64,000 nucleotides of DNA from CAWHNT01 sp963830775 (GTDB taxonomy: Bacteria > Pseudomonadota > Alphaproteobacteria > Geminicoccales > Geminicoccaceae): assembly GCA_963830775.1 (NCBI GenBank), contig CAWHNT010000024.1, positions 1 to 64,000 on the forward strand, written 5' to 3'. Positions 18,364-26,720 of this stretch are shown piece by piece (within the stretch, counting starts at the first letter, position 1; each line of letters opens with the position of its first letter). Made by a program: the position numbers and the translations under genes. The notes below the pieces were generated by a model. The model saw nothing but the letters and a program-made list of their open reading frames with translations, had not been told where the DNA came from and did no database searches.

Positions 18364-18826
18364 GGTCGTTCTCCTTCGTTGGGTTTGAGGATGCAGCTGC
18401 TGCTGCATCCCTGCCCTTCGGCGAGAACGGGAGGGTGTGGGTCGGTGCGCTTTCGCGGTCGGCCGGGTTGCGGCCGGGGCGTGGCCCATGGCCATGCGCA
18501 GGACGCGGCCCTGCCGGTCCTGAAGAAAGCGTGCCAAGGGAGGGAGGGCTGGCCCTCCCTGACCCGTTCTCAACAGGAGAAAGTCAGCGCAGTCTGCGCT
18601 GGCAACTGCCCGCGCGAGGGATCGTCACCGGATGGCCGAGACCCCGCAGAGCACTTGCGGAGCCGGGGCTCGGGGAGCGAAGCGAGTAGAGCCCGGTCCG
18701 GCGAAGACGGACGCGTATACATCCAGAAATCGCGCTCAGCCGGCACTCGCTGGAATGCTACCTTTCGTTTTGAGGTGGACCACACTTCTACAAATTCGTC
18801 CGCTACGCCGTTGCTGAACTCGAGCA
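18364..18826. promoter_or_regulatory. Hairpin-rich non-coding leader upstream of ardA
   Basis: No gene is visible in these 460 bp. Several inverted repeats stand out: GGATGCAGC/GCTGCATCC at about 18389-18410, AGGGAGGG/CCCTCCCT at about 18538-18562, and GCGCAG/CTGCGC at about 18587-18601. GC-rich repeats continue to 18710. The neighbouring genes diverge or converge around it, and ardA reads away from it. In known conjugative plasmids, ardA sits in the leading region behind single-strand promoters made by folded ssDNA. The hairpins here would suit such a promoter or an oriT, but no nic motif is recognised. Confidence 0.4.
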
Positions 18827-18922
18827 ATGGGCGACACAACGTCGGCGAGATCGGACGGTAGGCGGCAGCGCGCGCGTTTACTGATGAGCTTTCTCGGCGA
18901 GGAGCCGGCCGTAAGCCAGCGC

Positions 18923-19210
18923 TTAGAGAGAAGCCCTTTGAACCTTGAGCAAGTCCGGATAGCGGTTAACGAGATCGGCGTGGTTCCGCAAGCGACGATC
19001 GAGTTCCCGGCGCCCCCACCAGTCGATCCAGTAGAGCCCGCGCCGGCGTAGACCATCCAGGTGATCGATGAGTTGTACGGTCAAGTTTGGGAAGCCCACG
19101 ACGAGCATTCCGGACGCCTCATGGTGCTCAATCGTGTCTCGGATACCCGAGAGGTCCGATCGGCCAACCCCTCTGCCTCGAAGCTTTACCTGGACTATCA
19201 CGCGCTGGCG
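18923..19210 (-). pseudogene. C-terminal fragment of a restriction-endonuclease-like protein
   Basis: About 95 residues with strong coding character: VIVQVKLRGRGVGRSDL (a Gln-x-Lys pair as in PD-(D/E)xK nucleases), GIRDTIEHHEASGMLVVGF, and a C-terminal GLYWIDWWGRRELDRRL. The fold assignment is inference from these motifs. Upstream of about 19210 the similarity stops, where the plus-strand membrane-protein gene begins, so the N-terminal part of the protein has been lost in a rearrangement. A 74-codon plus-strand frame at 18827-19051 covers the same DNA and is taken as a shadow. Confidence 0.45.
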
Positions 19211-19225
19211 TTGGTTCGGCGTCCA

Positions 19226-20304
19226 GTGCCGGAGGTGGTCGGCAGCGACAGCCTGTCCGACCTGATCAAGTCCGGAGTCATCGCCGCCGCCGCCACCATC
19301 ACCAGCTTTGCCGCGACCCGGCTGGCGGTCGAGAATGGCGCACCCCAGGCGGCGATCGGCATGGCCGGCAGCGCCGTGGTCAGCGTCATGTCGGTGCTGG
19401 CGGTCGGCACCGGTCTCTTCGCCGCAACCTATGCCGGGCTCACCTTGCGCCAGACCGAGGAGCTGCGGCTTGGCGACTTCGGCCGCGAGCTTGCCGCCTA
19501 TGCCGACGCGCGCGGTCGCAGTGCCGTCGCGGCCGGCCGCTCCGCCCCGGCGCTGCGCTCCATCGTCGACGATCTCGGCCTGAAGGAGGAGTGCGAGCGC
19601 CAGTCGAGCTGCGTCAGCGGCCGCGAGGTCGGCGGCACCGGCCCGGTCACACGGGCGCTGCACGACAAGCGGCAGCGGGCGGAGACCATCCTCGGCCAGG
19701 TGATCGAGGGCGAGAGTGTGCGCACCGGCGCCGTGGCCCAGCTCGGCTCCCTCCTGGAGCGCTACTGGGCGGCGCTGATCGATCCGGACCTGGACCAGAC
19801 CGGGCGGCGCAAGGCGCTGCAGGCCATCGCCGGCGATGTCGGCACGCAGCTGAACATCCTCGACGAGGCGGCCCCCACCTCTCTTCTTCAGGCCTACGCG
19901 CTGGAACTGCGCATGCCGGTGTCAATCCCGGAGCAGCGCGAGGTCTCGGCCAGGCTCGGCAGCCTGCTACAGGGCTACAGCAATAGCCTGAGCTCCAGCC
20001 TGCGCGGCTTCGAGTCCAGCTCCACCGAGCGCCCAGTGTTTCCCTCCAGGACCGGTGTCGCCGACACGTTCGCCTATATCGGCACCTTCCTCCCGATCGC
20101 CGCGATCGTGGCGGTGGTCGAGCTGGTCTTCCCGATCTCCTTGTGGCTCTACACGCTGTTCGCGCTCAAGGCCGGCATGGCGCAGCAGCGCCCAATCGAC
20201 GGCATCCACGAGCCCGAGAACCTTTGGCCCTGGCATCGCTCAAGCCCGTCGACGAGGCGCCCCGCGACCTGCCGCGGCGCCCGCGCCCGGTCCGGCCGGC
20301 GTGA
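19226..20304 (+). pseudogene. Membrane protein of the mobile element, probably N-truncated, one frameshift
   Basis: I do not recognise a named family. Two adjoining hydrophobic segments (about residues 14-30 and 42-70 from GTG 19226: LIKSGVIAAAATITSFAA, VVSVMSVLAVGTGLF) are followed by a soluble helical domain of about 190 residues and a further hydrophobic pair near the C-terminus (AYIGTFLPIAAIVAVVELVF). Near 20222 the frame should change to end PLALASLKPVDEAPRDL and TGA 20302. Its stop overlaps the start of the next gene as GTGA, so it is the first readable gene of a cluster with the coupling protein. A role as an inner-membrane transfer component is inference from position. The start is uncertain because the DNA upstream belongs to another, broken gene. 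Confidence 0.5.
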
Positions 20305-20633
20305 GGCCGGTCATGCCCCAGAACCGCTGGCTGCCGCAGCCGCCGCTCGCGGCGGTGGTGCAGATCAACGCCAACCTCCTGCTCGCGGCGAGCATGGCCT
20401 TCTTCGCCTGGGTCTGCTGGCCCACCAGCCCAGGCTGGTGGCAGGCGACCCTGATCAGCGTGATCCTGGCGATCATGGCCGTGACCGCCCTCGTCCAGGC
20501 GGCGGCACTGGCCTTCAAGGTCTACAGCCGCGAGCGCGAGATCGCGGCGATGCTGGCCAGCGGCCGGACGCATCACCCGGCCAACCTCGCCAGTGCCAGG
20601 GACCTTCGCCGGCCGAGGATGACCGATGACTGA
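20301..20633 (+). CDS. Small two-helix membrane protein, 110 aa
   Basis: Starts at GTG 20301 overlapping the previous stop, or at ATG 20313. Two membrane helices are clear: VVQINANLLLAASMAFFAWV and LISVILAIMAVTALVQAAAL, followed by a basic cytoplasmic tail. The stop overlaps the coupling-protein start by 8 bp, implying translational coupling and joint function. No family recognised; small membrane partners of VirD4-type coupling proteins are known (for example those that link them to the pore), and this could be one. Confidence 0.6.
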   Translation: MRPVMPQNRWLPQPPLAAVVQINANLLLAASMAFFAWVCWPTSPGWWQATLISVILAIMAVTALVQAAALAFKVYSREREIAAMLASGRTHHPANLASARDLRRPRMTDD

Positions 20634-22024
20634 CCTGGGCAAGGGGGCGGCGCGGCGGCTGATCGGCCTCGACTTCGACGGCAGGGCGATCTTTGCGCCC
20701 AAGCCGTCGCACTCGCTGCTGCTGGCCGCCGCCGGCAGCCGCAAGACCACCTGCGGCGCCGTGCCCTGGCTGTTGTCGCTGATCGCCGACCACTCGCGGG
20801 CGATCGTGGTCAATGACGGCAAGGACGGCGAGATCGCCGCCCAATGCGCCGATGCCTGCCATGAGTACGGCCGCCGGGTCGCGATCATCGACGATTTCGG
20901 GGTGCTGGGCCGCGACAATCCCTATGCGGTCTCGCTCTCGCCGTTCGGCGCGGTCCTTGCCGCCCAGGAGGCCGGCAGAGGCGAGCTGGTGTTCTCGGCC
21001 GAGAACGCCAACCATGCCCTGATCGCCGAGCCGCCCAACGACGCCCGCAACCAGTACTGGCGGGACGAGCCGCGCAGCAACATCGAGTTCGCTCTGCGTG
21101 CGCTGCTGCGGCGCAGCCCTGACCTCGCGACACCCGGCGGCGTCTGGGCGCTCGCGGCCGATCCTGTGACCTTCGTCCGTGCCGCCGAGGTCGAGGCCGA
21201 GGAAGGCGACCCGACCCTGGCGTCCCTGGCCCGGCACATCCTCGACGCAAGGCAGCACAACAAGGAGCATTTCGGCCAGCACCGGGGCGCCGTGCTCAAG
21301 GCCTTGCGCATCTACAGTGCGGACAGCCCGCTGCATCGCTGCGGCGTCGACGCCGAAGCCACCCATCTGGGCCTGTTGCAGGCCAAGGCCGTCATCTTCC
21401 TGGTCGGGCCGCAACGGCACATGGGCCGGCTTGGGCCTCACTACGCCCTGCACCTGCAGTCCTTCGTCGAGGCTCTGCTGAGCGGTGCTGCCGGCCCGGT
21501 CGACTTCATCCTCGACGAGTGCACCAACGCGCCGCTCGGCGCCCTGGTCGCCGCCCTCACGACCATGCGCGGCTATGGCGGCAACTGTCACATGATTGCC
21601 CAGTCGAAATCGGAAGTACAGCGCAAGTATGGCGATAAGGAGACGGCGACCATCGAGGAGAACGCCGTCGTCAAGCAGTACTTCGGCTTCAGTTCGTTCG
21701 AAGAGGCCGAGAGAATTCAGCCACGCCATCGGCGAGGCCCGCTTCATCCAGCACGGTCTGGGCTTTGCCAGCAACAATCTCGATGTGTCGGGCAACCTCT
21801 CGACCGCCAAGGACCGGCTGTTCTCGGCCGAGCAGCTGATGCGGCTGCCGGTGGATGAGCAGATCGTCCACGTCAAGGATGTCGGCTTCATCCACTGCCG
21901 CAAGCTGGGCCAGAACCAAATCGCCCCGTTCTGCCATGGCGGCCTCGCCGCCAATCCGCTCGAAGGCGGCCAGCTGCCCGCCGATCCCAAGGTGACGCTC
22001 AAGATCGCGAGGGTAAGGCAGTGA
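20626..22024 (+). pseudogene. VirD4/TraG-type coupling ATPase, one frameshift
   Basis: Type IV coupling proteins are hexameric membrane-associated ATPases that bring the relaxosome to the mating pore. The Walker A region is HSLLLAAAGSRKTTCGAVPW, unusual because the Gly before Lys is Arg. Walker B is VDFILDECTNAPLGALVAAL, and the sensor-like GNCHMIAQSKSEVQRKYG follows. Near 21715 the frame must move to read SHAIGEARFIQHGLGFASNN and on to VHVKDVGFIHCRKLGQNQ. The N-terminal membrane helices normally found in VirD4 are missing from this chain; the preceding small membrane proteins may supply them. Length about 466 residues after repair of the shift. Confidence 0.7.
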
Positions 22025-22290
22025 AGCCCCGCCTGCTGCGCAAGCGCTACTTCATCTCGCTGGTCGTGCTGGCCGCCCTGCTTACCCTCAACCTCGCCTT
22101 CGGCCTGCCGCATCTGCGCGTGTCGTACACCTGGATCGACCAGGGCCAGGGCTTCGATCCCTACGCGGACCGCTATTACACGCACTGCGTCTTCTATGGC
22201 CCCTTCGGCCGCTTCGACTTCCATCCGACGGACGGCAGCTGCGCCTGGGTGCGCTTCTACAAGCGCAAGGGGACCTCCCATGCCGGCTGA
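22021..22290 (+). CDS. Small single-span membrane or exported protein, 89 aa
   Basis: Starts at GTG 22021, overlapping the coupling-protein stop as GTGA. A basic N-terminus (KPRLLRKRYF) leads into one hydrophobic stretch (ISLVVLAALLTLNLAFGL), a likely uncleaved signal anchor, then about 60 residues outside rich in aromatic residues (YADRYYTHCVFYGPFGRF) with two Cys. No family recognised. Tight coupling on both sides suggests it belongs to the same transfer module. Confidence 0.6.
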   Translation: MKPRLLRKRYFISLVVLAALLTLNLAFGLPHLRVSYTWIDQGQGFDPYADRYYTHCVFYGPFGRFDFHPTDGSCAWVRFYKRKGTSHAG

Positions 22291-22765
22291 GGCTCCGAAG
22301 ACCAGCCTGGTGGAGGATGTCCGCCTCCTCTTCGAGCTGGCATCGCTGAAGCGGGAAGCCGCCCGCAACCTCAGCGCCGACGACTGGCGGGAATACCAGA
22401 CGATCACCGAGACCCACGAAGAGCGGCGGCGGGCCGTCGAGCAGATTTTCGAGCAAACCTATGACGAGCGCCTCGCCACCGCCCGCCAGCGCCTGATCGA
22501 GGAGGCCGGCAGCAGGCGGCTCGATCACGTGCCGCGCCTGGTCGGCCGGGACCGCTTCGACGGCAAGGCCATCGATCGCCAGACCCGGATCGATGTCCGC
22601 CAGGCCTACCGCGGCTCGATCGAGCACATCGACCGCGAGGAGGCCCGGCAGATCGAGGGCCTGCTGGCCCGGGCCGACGAGAAGAACAAGGCCAGGGAAA
22701 TCCCCTTGCGCGACTTCGCTCACGCAACCGACCGGCGCGGCGGCCCGGACCGCCGCCGCTGCTGA
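22280..22765 (+). CDS. Hydrophilic helical protein of the element, 161 aa
   Basis: ATG at 22280 overlaps the preceding stop by 11 bp. The product is highly charged and almost wholly helical (EEAGSRRLDHVPRLVGRD and DVRQAYRGSIEHIDREEARQ), with no signal or membrane segment. Composition suits a DNA- or protein-binding accessory factor; I do not recognise the family. Fourth gene of the coupled cluster that begins near 19226. Confidence 0.6.
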   Translation: MPAEAPKTSLVEDVRLLFELASLKREAARNLSADDWREYQTITETHEERRRAVEQIFEQTYDERLATARQRLIEEAGSRRLDHVPRLVGRDRFDGKAIDRQTRIDVRQAYRGSIEHIDREEARQIEGLLARADEKNKAREIPLRDFAHATDRRGGPDRRRC

Positions 22766-22776
22766 GGAGAAAGGTC

Positions 22777-23382
22777 ATGACCACGACAGAGCTGGAACGC
22801 AACAACCGCATCGCCGACGCCAGGCACAGCTTCACCGGCAAGTCGCTGACCGAGAGCCAGTTCGCCGAGAGCTGGGCGCTGGCCGGGGTGATGGCCCGCA
22901 ATATCCGCAGCTCGGGCAGCTTCCATGAGAAGCTGACCGACTACGCCCACGCCTTCGCCCGCTCGGAGCGGTTCGACGCGGTCAAGGGCGAGACCATCAT
23001 CCGCGACATCTTCAAGGCCCGCTTCGGCGTGACCATGAACCAGATGCGCGAAGGCTTCCAGCAGCGCGAGGCGGAGGTGCAGGGCAGCGCCCGCGAGCAG
23101 GCCCTGGTCCACGCCCGCAGCATCGAGACGCTGATCTCGGAGGGCGAGACCATGCCCTTCTACCGCGCCTACGACCAGGCTTCCGCAAAGTTTGCCGAAA
23201 GCCTCGGCATCACCCAGGCCACGGCCAAGACCCTGATGAAGGCCGCCTACCGCGAGGTCGAAGGCCGCGAGCTCTACGAGACCGGCAAGGCGCTGGAGGA
23301 CAAGCATCATCGCCCCAAGGTCGAAGCCGAACAGGCAGCCCGCGAAGAGGCAAGGGACAGGGCTCAGACCCGCAGGCGCTAA
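22777..23382 (+). CDS. Uncharacterised helical protein of the element, 201 aa
   Basis: GAGGAGAAAGG lies just before ATG 22777, a strong ribosome-binding site. The protein is soluble and helical: TESQFAESWALAGVMARNI, AFARSERFDAVKGETIIRD, FGVTMNQMREGFQQREAEV and FAESLGITQATAKTLMKAAY, ending in a charged tail. The last segment looks like a helix-turn-helix, so a DNA-binding or relaxosome role is possible (inference). It is the last gene before a fresh promoter, so the coupled cluster probably ends here. Confidence 0.6.
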   Translation: MTTTELERNNRIADARHSFTGKSLTESQFAESWALAGVMARNIRSSGSFHEKLTDYAHAFARSERFDAVKGETIIRDIFKARFGVTMNQMREGFQQREAEVQGSAREQALVHARSIETLISEGETMPFYRAYDQASAKFAESLGITQATAKTLMKAAYREVEGRELYETGKALEDKHHRPKVEAEQAAREEARDRAQTRRR

Positions 23383-23401
23383 CGAGGCGGCACCATAAAC
23401 C

Positions 23402-23430
23402 TTGACACGCTAGGATAAATATCCTAATAT
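23402..23430 (+). promoter_or_regulatory. Consensus sigma-70 promoter with embedded operator-like dyad
   Basis: TTGACA at 23402-23407 and TAATAT at 23425-23430 are separated by exactly 17 bp, close to the ideal housekeeping promoter and unusually AT-rich for this window. The spacer holds TAGGATAAATATCCTA (about 23411-23426), a near-perfect inverted repeat that would place a dimeric repressor between the two boxes. It faces the small gene at 23482 and the serine recombinase. The likely reading is a strong but repressible promoter controlling recombinase expression. Confidence 0.75.
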
Positions 23431-23481
23431 GTTTCTCTTTTGTTCTTACGAGAGGACGGGTGCAACCAGGAGGACGCGGTC

Positions 23482-23841
23482 ATGACTACAGGAGAGTTCG
23501 TCGATCAGCCAAGCCAGCCGGAGATCCAAAGCCGGCCTCCGGCGCTGGCGATAGACTGGGGCCTCTACGACCAATATCTGGCGGACAGCGACCTGCCGGA
23601 AGCCGACAGGCGGCAGCTGATCGAGACCTTGTGGTCGATCATCGTCAGCTTCGTCGATCTCGGCTTCCGGCTCAGCCCGGTCAAAGAGAGCTGTGGGCAA
23701 GCCGAACTGCCGAACCCGGAGGCGGACGCAGATTCTCTGCCTGTGCTAGACTATCGGGATATCACCGCAACACGAAGTTTTGAGGGTGCTGCCGCCGATG
23801 CTCCGGCCACGTCCTCGCAAAGGGGGCCGTATGGCAGCTAA
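23482..23841 (+). CDS. Small acidic protein preceding the recombinase, 119 aa
   Basis: ATG 23482 is chosen because AGGAGG lies 9 nt upstream; the frame also opens at 23440 within the promoter leader. The middle resembles small proteins commonly found directly before serine recombinases in alphaproteobacterial elements (YLADSDLPEADRRQLIETLW, IIVSFVDLGF). Acidic, no membrane segment, disordered C-terminus. The function is not known; it might modulate the recombinase or act as a repressor partner. The recombinase start lies inside its 3' end, so the two are co-translated. Confidence 0.65.
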   Translation: MTTGEFVDQPSQPEIQSRPPALAIDWGLYDQYLADSDLPEADRRQLIETLWSIIVSFVDLGFRLSPVKESCGQAELPNPEADADSLPVLDYRDITATRSFEGAAADAPATSSQRGPYGS

Positions 23842-25468
23842 CACGGAGAGCGAGACCAACAAAGCCGTCATCTACTGCCGGGTGTCGAGCAGCAAGCAGA
23901 CCAAGCGTGGGGACGGATTGCACTCGCAGGAGACGCGGTGCCGCGAGTATGCCCGCTACAAGGGATACGAGGTCGTCGGCACCTTCTCCGACGACATGTC
24001 GGGCTCACTGGCCACCCGTCCGGGCATGCATGCCATGCTGGCCTTCCTGCGCAAGCGCCGCAAGTTCGGCACCGTCGTCATCATCGACGACATCAGCCGC
24101 CTGGCGCGCGGCATCGAAGCCCATCTGAAGCTGCGCGGGGCTCTCAGCGAAGCCGGCGGCAAGCTGGAGAGCCCGTCGATCGAGTTCGGCGAGGATTCCG
24201 ACAGCATCCTGGTCGAGAACCTGCTCGCCAGCGTGTCGCAGCACCAGCGACAGAAGAACGGCGAGCAGACCGTCAACCGCATGCGCGCCCGCACGCTCAA
24301 CGGCTACTGGGTGTTCCAGGCGTCGGTCGGCTACCGCTACCAGCGCACGTCCGGACACGGGAACATGCTGGTCCGCGACGAGCCCACCGCCGGCATCCTG
24401 CAGGAAGCCCTCGAAGGCTTTGCCTCGGGTCGGCTGGAGAGCCAGTCGGAGGTCAAGCGCTTCCTCGAAACCTTCCCGGAGTTCCCGCGCGACACCCGCA
24501 CCGGCGACGTCCACATCCAGCGCATCCGGGAGATGCTGACCCGGCCGGTCTATGCCGGCTACATCGAGGTGCCGGGCTGGAACGTGTCGTTGCGCAAGGC
24601 CAGGCACGAGGGCCTGATCAGCTTCGAGACCTTCAACCGCATTCAGGATCGGCTCGCCGGCAGCGCCAAGGCGCCAACGCGGCCTGATCTCAGTGCAGAC
24701 TTTCCCCTGCGCGGCTTCGTCCTCTGCAACGACTGCAGCAAGCCGCTGACGGCGTGCTGGTCAACGAGCAAGACCGGCAAGAGGCATCCCTACTATCTCT
24801 GCCCGACGAAGGGCTGCGCCAGCTACCGCAAGTCTATCCGTCGCGAGGCGGTGGAGGGGGCGTTCGAGGCCGTTTTTCGCTCGCTCCGTCCGACGCAACA
24901 GCTGTTCGACCTGGCAAAGGCGATGTTCGACAGTGCCTGGTCGCAGCGCACCGCGCAGGCGCAGGCCCGGCGTCAGGAGCTGGCCAGGGAGGCGGCGCAG
25001 AGCGACCGGCAGATCGCCAGACTGCTCGACCGCGTCGTCGAGGCGACCAACGCCAGCGTGATCCGCACCTACGAGGCCCGCATCGCCGCGTTGGAACAGC
25101 GCAAGCTCGCCGTGGTCGATGCCATAGACAGACTGGGCGCTCCGGCCCGCGGCTTCGAGGAGTTGTTCGAACTCGCCATGGACTTCCTGCGAAACCCTTG
25201 CAAACTCTGGGATTCCGGCCAGCTTGCCCTCAGGCGCACCGTGCTCCGACTGGCCTTTGCCGAACGGACTGCCTACTGCCGGAATACAGGGCTTCGAACC
25301 CCAAAAACAGCCTTGCCCTTCAAGCTCTTGGATGGGTTCTCATGCGGGAATTTGGGAATGGCGCGCCCGAGAGGATTCGAACCCACTCAGATCCGTAGTC
25401 TGGTGCTCTATCCAATTGAGCTACGGGCGCATGCGGCCCCCCTTGGGGTGCCGGCGGGTGTCATGTAG
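23831..25468 (+). CDS. Large serine recombinase (integrase of the element), reading into tRNA-Arg
   Basis: Serine integrase of about 545 residues. The catalytic domain has the nucleophile Ser in YCRVSSSKQ (about residues 16-24), then SGSLATRPGMHAML and IDDISRLARG. A recombinase domain (RARTLNGYWVFQASVGYRY, EMLTRPVYAGYIEVPGW) and a zinc-ribbon with four Cys (FVLCNDCSKPL ... YYLCPTKGCASYRK) follow, then a coiled-coil tail. It catalyses integration and excision at att sites. The last about 35 residues (from ARPRGFEPTQIRS) are encoded by the antisense of the tRNA-Arg gene and its flank, so the natural end was probably near 25360 and the stop at 25468 belongs to the host side. This marks the integration point. 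Confidence 0.88.
   Translation: MAANTESETNKAVIYCRVSSSKQTKRGDGLHSQETRCREYARYKGYEVVGTFSDDMSGSLATRPGMHAMLAFLRKRRKFGTVVIIDDISRLARGIEAHLKLRGALSEAGGKLESPSIEFGEDSDSILVENLLASVSQHQRQKNGEQTVNRMRARTLNGYWVFQASVGYRYQRTSGHGNMLVRDEPTAGILQEALEGFASGRLESQSEVKRFLETFPEFPRDTRTGDVHIQRIREMLTRPVYAGYIEVPGWNVSLRKARHEGLISFETFNRIQDRLAGSAKAPTRPDLSADFPLRGFVLCNDCSKPLTACWSTSKTGKRHPYYLCPTKGCASYRKSIRREAVEGAFEAVFRSLRPTQQLFDLAKAMFDSAWSQRTAQAQARRQELAREAAQSDRQIARLLDRVVEATNASVIRTYEARIAALEQRKLAVVDAIDRLGAPARGFEELFELAMDFLRNPCKLWDSGQLALRRTVLRLAFAERTAYCRNTGLRTPKTALPFKLLDGFSCGNLGMARPRGFEPTQIRSLVLYPIELRAHAAPLGVPAGVM
25359..25430 (-). tRNA. tRNA-Arg (anticodon ACG), variable region unusually short
   Basis: The acceptor arms GCGCCCG and CGGGCGC pair perfectly, followed by G and an encoded CCA (25359-25361). 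D arm GCTC/GAGC; anticodon arm CCAGA-CTACGGA-TCTGA with U33 and anticodon ACG (Arg). T arm region GTGGG-TTCGAAT-CCTCT. Counting leaves almost no variable loop: 69 nt before CCA, where 73-77 is normal, and the T stem as written has a mismatch. Either four to five bases are missing from the sequence or the gene is degenerate. It is the attachment-side tRNA for the serine-recombinase element. Confidence 0.8.
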
Positions 25469-25550
25469 CGGTTGGGGGGCGGGTCGGCAAGGGTGGTGCG
25501 GCGCGGTGGTAGGGCCGCCGCATTTGAGGAGGTTGCGGTTCGAGGTGAAC

Positions 25551-26707
25551 GGGGCTGGTTGCGTTGGCATCGCTGGTGCGGAGGGGCGGTGCCATGGAGG
25601 GGTTTGCGGCGGCTTTTGCGGGGCTTGAGGACCCGCGTACCGGCAACGCCAAGCGCCACCTGCTTTTGGAAATCCTGCTGATCGCCCTGTGCGCTGTGCT
25701 CAGCGGCGGCGAGAGCTGTGCCGACATGGCTTTGTTCGGGCAGGTGAAGCAGGCCTTTCTCAGGCAGTTCCTCAGCCTGCCGCACGGCGTGCCCAGCCAC
25801 GACACCTTCAGCCGGGTGTTCCGCCGGCTCGATCCCGAGCAGTTCCGGGCCTGCTTTGCCACCTTCATGCAGCGCTTTGCCCGGAGCTGCCAGGGTGTGG
25901 TGGCGGTCGACGGCAAGACGCTCCGGCGCTCGTTCGACACCGCTGTCAAGGGCTCGCCCCTGCACATGGTCAGCACCTGGGCCTGCGAGCAGCGCCTGGT
26001 GCTGGGCCAGCTCGCGGTGGACGGCAAGTCGAACGAGATCACCGCCGTGCCGGAGCTGCTACGGCTGCTCTCGCTCAAGGGTGTGACCGTCACCGCCGAC
26101 GCGCTCAACTGCCAGCGCGCCATCGCCGCTCAGGTCATCGGCCAGGGCGGCGAGTATGTCCTGGCGCTCAAAGGCAACCAGGGCACGCTGCATGATGACG
26201 TGCGCACCTTCCTCGACGATCCCGCCACGTCTCTGGCGTCGGCCACTCATACCGACGGCGGCCACGGCCGGATCGAGCAGCGCCGGGCCAGCGTGAGCGA
26301 GGATGTCGACTGGCTGCAGCAGCGCCATGCCTGGCCGGGGCTCAAGGCGGTCGGCCAGATCACCGCGCAGCGTGAGGTCGGGGGCAAGATCACGCTGCAG
26401 ACCCGCACCTATCTGCTGAGCACCGCCCTCAGCCCCGAGCGCCTCAACGAGATCGTGCGTGCGCACTGGGACATCGAGAACGGGCTGCACTGGGTCTTGG
26501 ACGTGGTTATGAACGAGGACCAGGCTAGAAACCGCAAGGACCACGGGCCGGAGAACCTGGCCCTGCTGCGCCGCTTCGCCCTCAACCTCGCCAGGCTGGA
26601 GCCCTCGAAGGGTTCCCTGCGCGGCAAGCTCAAACGAGCCGGCTGGGACGACACCTTCCTCGCCAGGCTCCTCGCTCAGAGCCTAGCAGACCAAGTGCGA
26701 TAGCCCC
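25551..26707 (+). mobile_element. ISAs1-family insertion sequence, approximate ends
   Basis: The transposase ORF is complete. Candidate ends are short: GGGGCT at 25551-25556 and its mirror AGCCCC at 26702-26707, with weak similarity inwards. No clear target duplication is seen, so the limits are uncertain by some tens of bases. It lies directly beyond tRNA-Arg, on the host side of the integrated element. Confidence 0.55.
25594..26703 (+). CDS. ISAs1-family transposase
   Basis: An intact 369-residue DDE transposase of the IS4-like ISAs1 group. N-terminal DUF-like segment AGLEDPRTGNAKRHLLLEIL; catalytic region VVAVDGKTLRRSFD, TADALNCQRAIAAQVI, YVLALKGNQGTLHDDV and the C-terminal HWDIENGLHWVLDVVMNEDQ, where the catalytic Glu sits, with RNRKDHGPENLALLRR. 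ATG 25594 has weak ribosome-binding sequence, which is usual for insertion sequences. Appears functional; no shift needed. Confidence 0.92.
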   Translation: MEGFAAAFAGLEDPRTGNAKRHLLLEILLIALCAVLSGGESCADMALFGQVKQAFLRQFLSLPHGVPSHDTFSRVFRRLDPEQFRACFATFMQRFARSCQGVVAVDGKTLRRSFDTAVKGSPLHMVSTWACEQRLVLGQLAVDGKSNEITAVPELLRLLSLKGVTVTADALNCQRAIAAQVIGQGGEYVLALKGNQGTLHDDVRTFLDDPATSLASATHTDGGHGRIEQRRASVSEDVDWLQQRHAWPGLKAVGQITAQREVGGKITLQTRTYLLSTALSPERLNEIVRAHWDIENGLHWVLDVVMNEDQARNRKDHGPENLALLRRFALNLARLEPSKGSLRGKLKRAGWDDTFLARLLAQSLADQVR

Positions 26708-26720
26708 GGGGGCGGTGGCG

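Noticed and set aside
18827..19051. 74-codon plus-strand frame
   Set aside because: Opposite strand of the nuclease-like fragment, which has better coding character.
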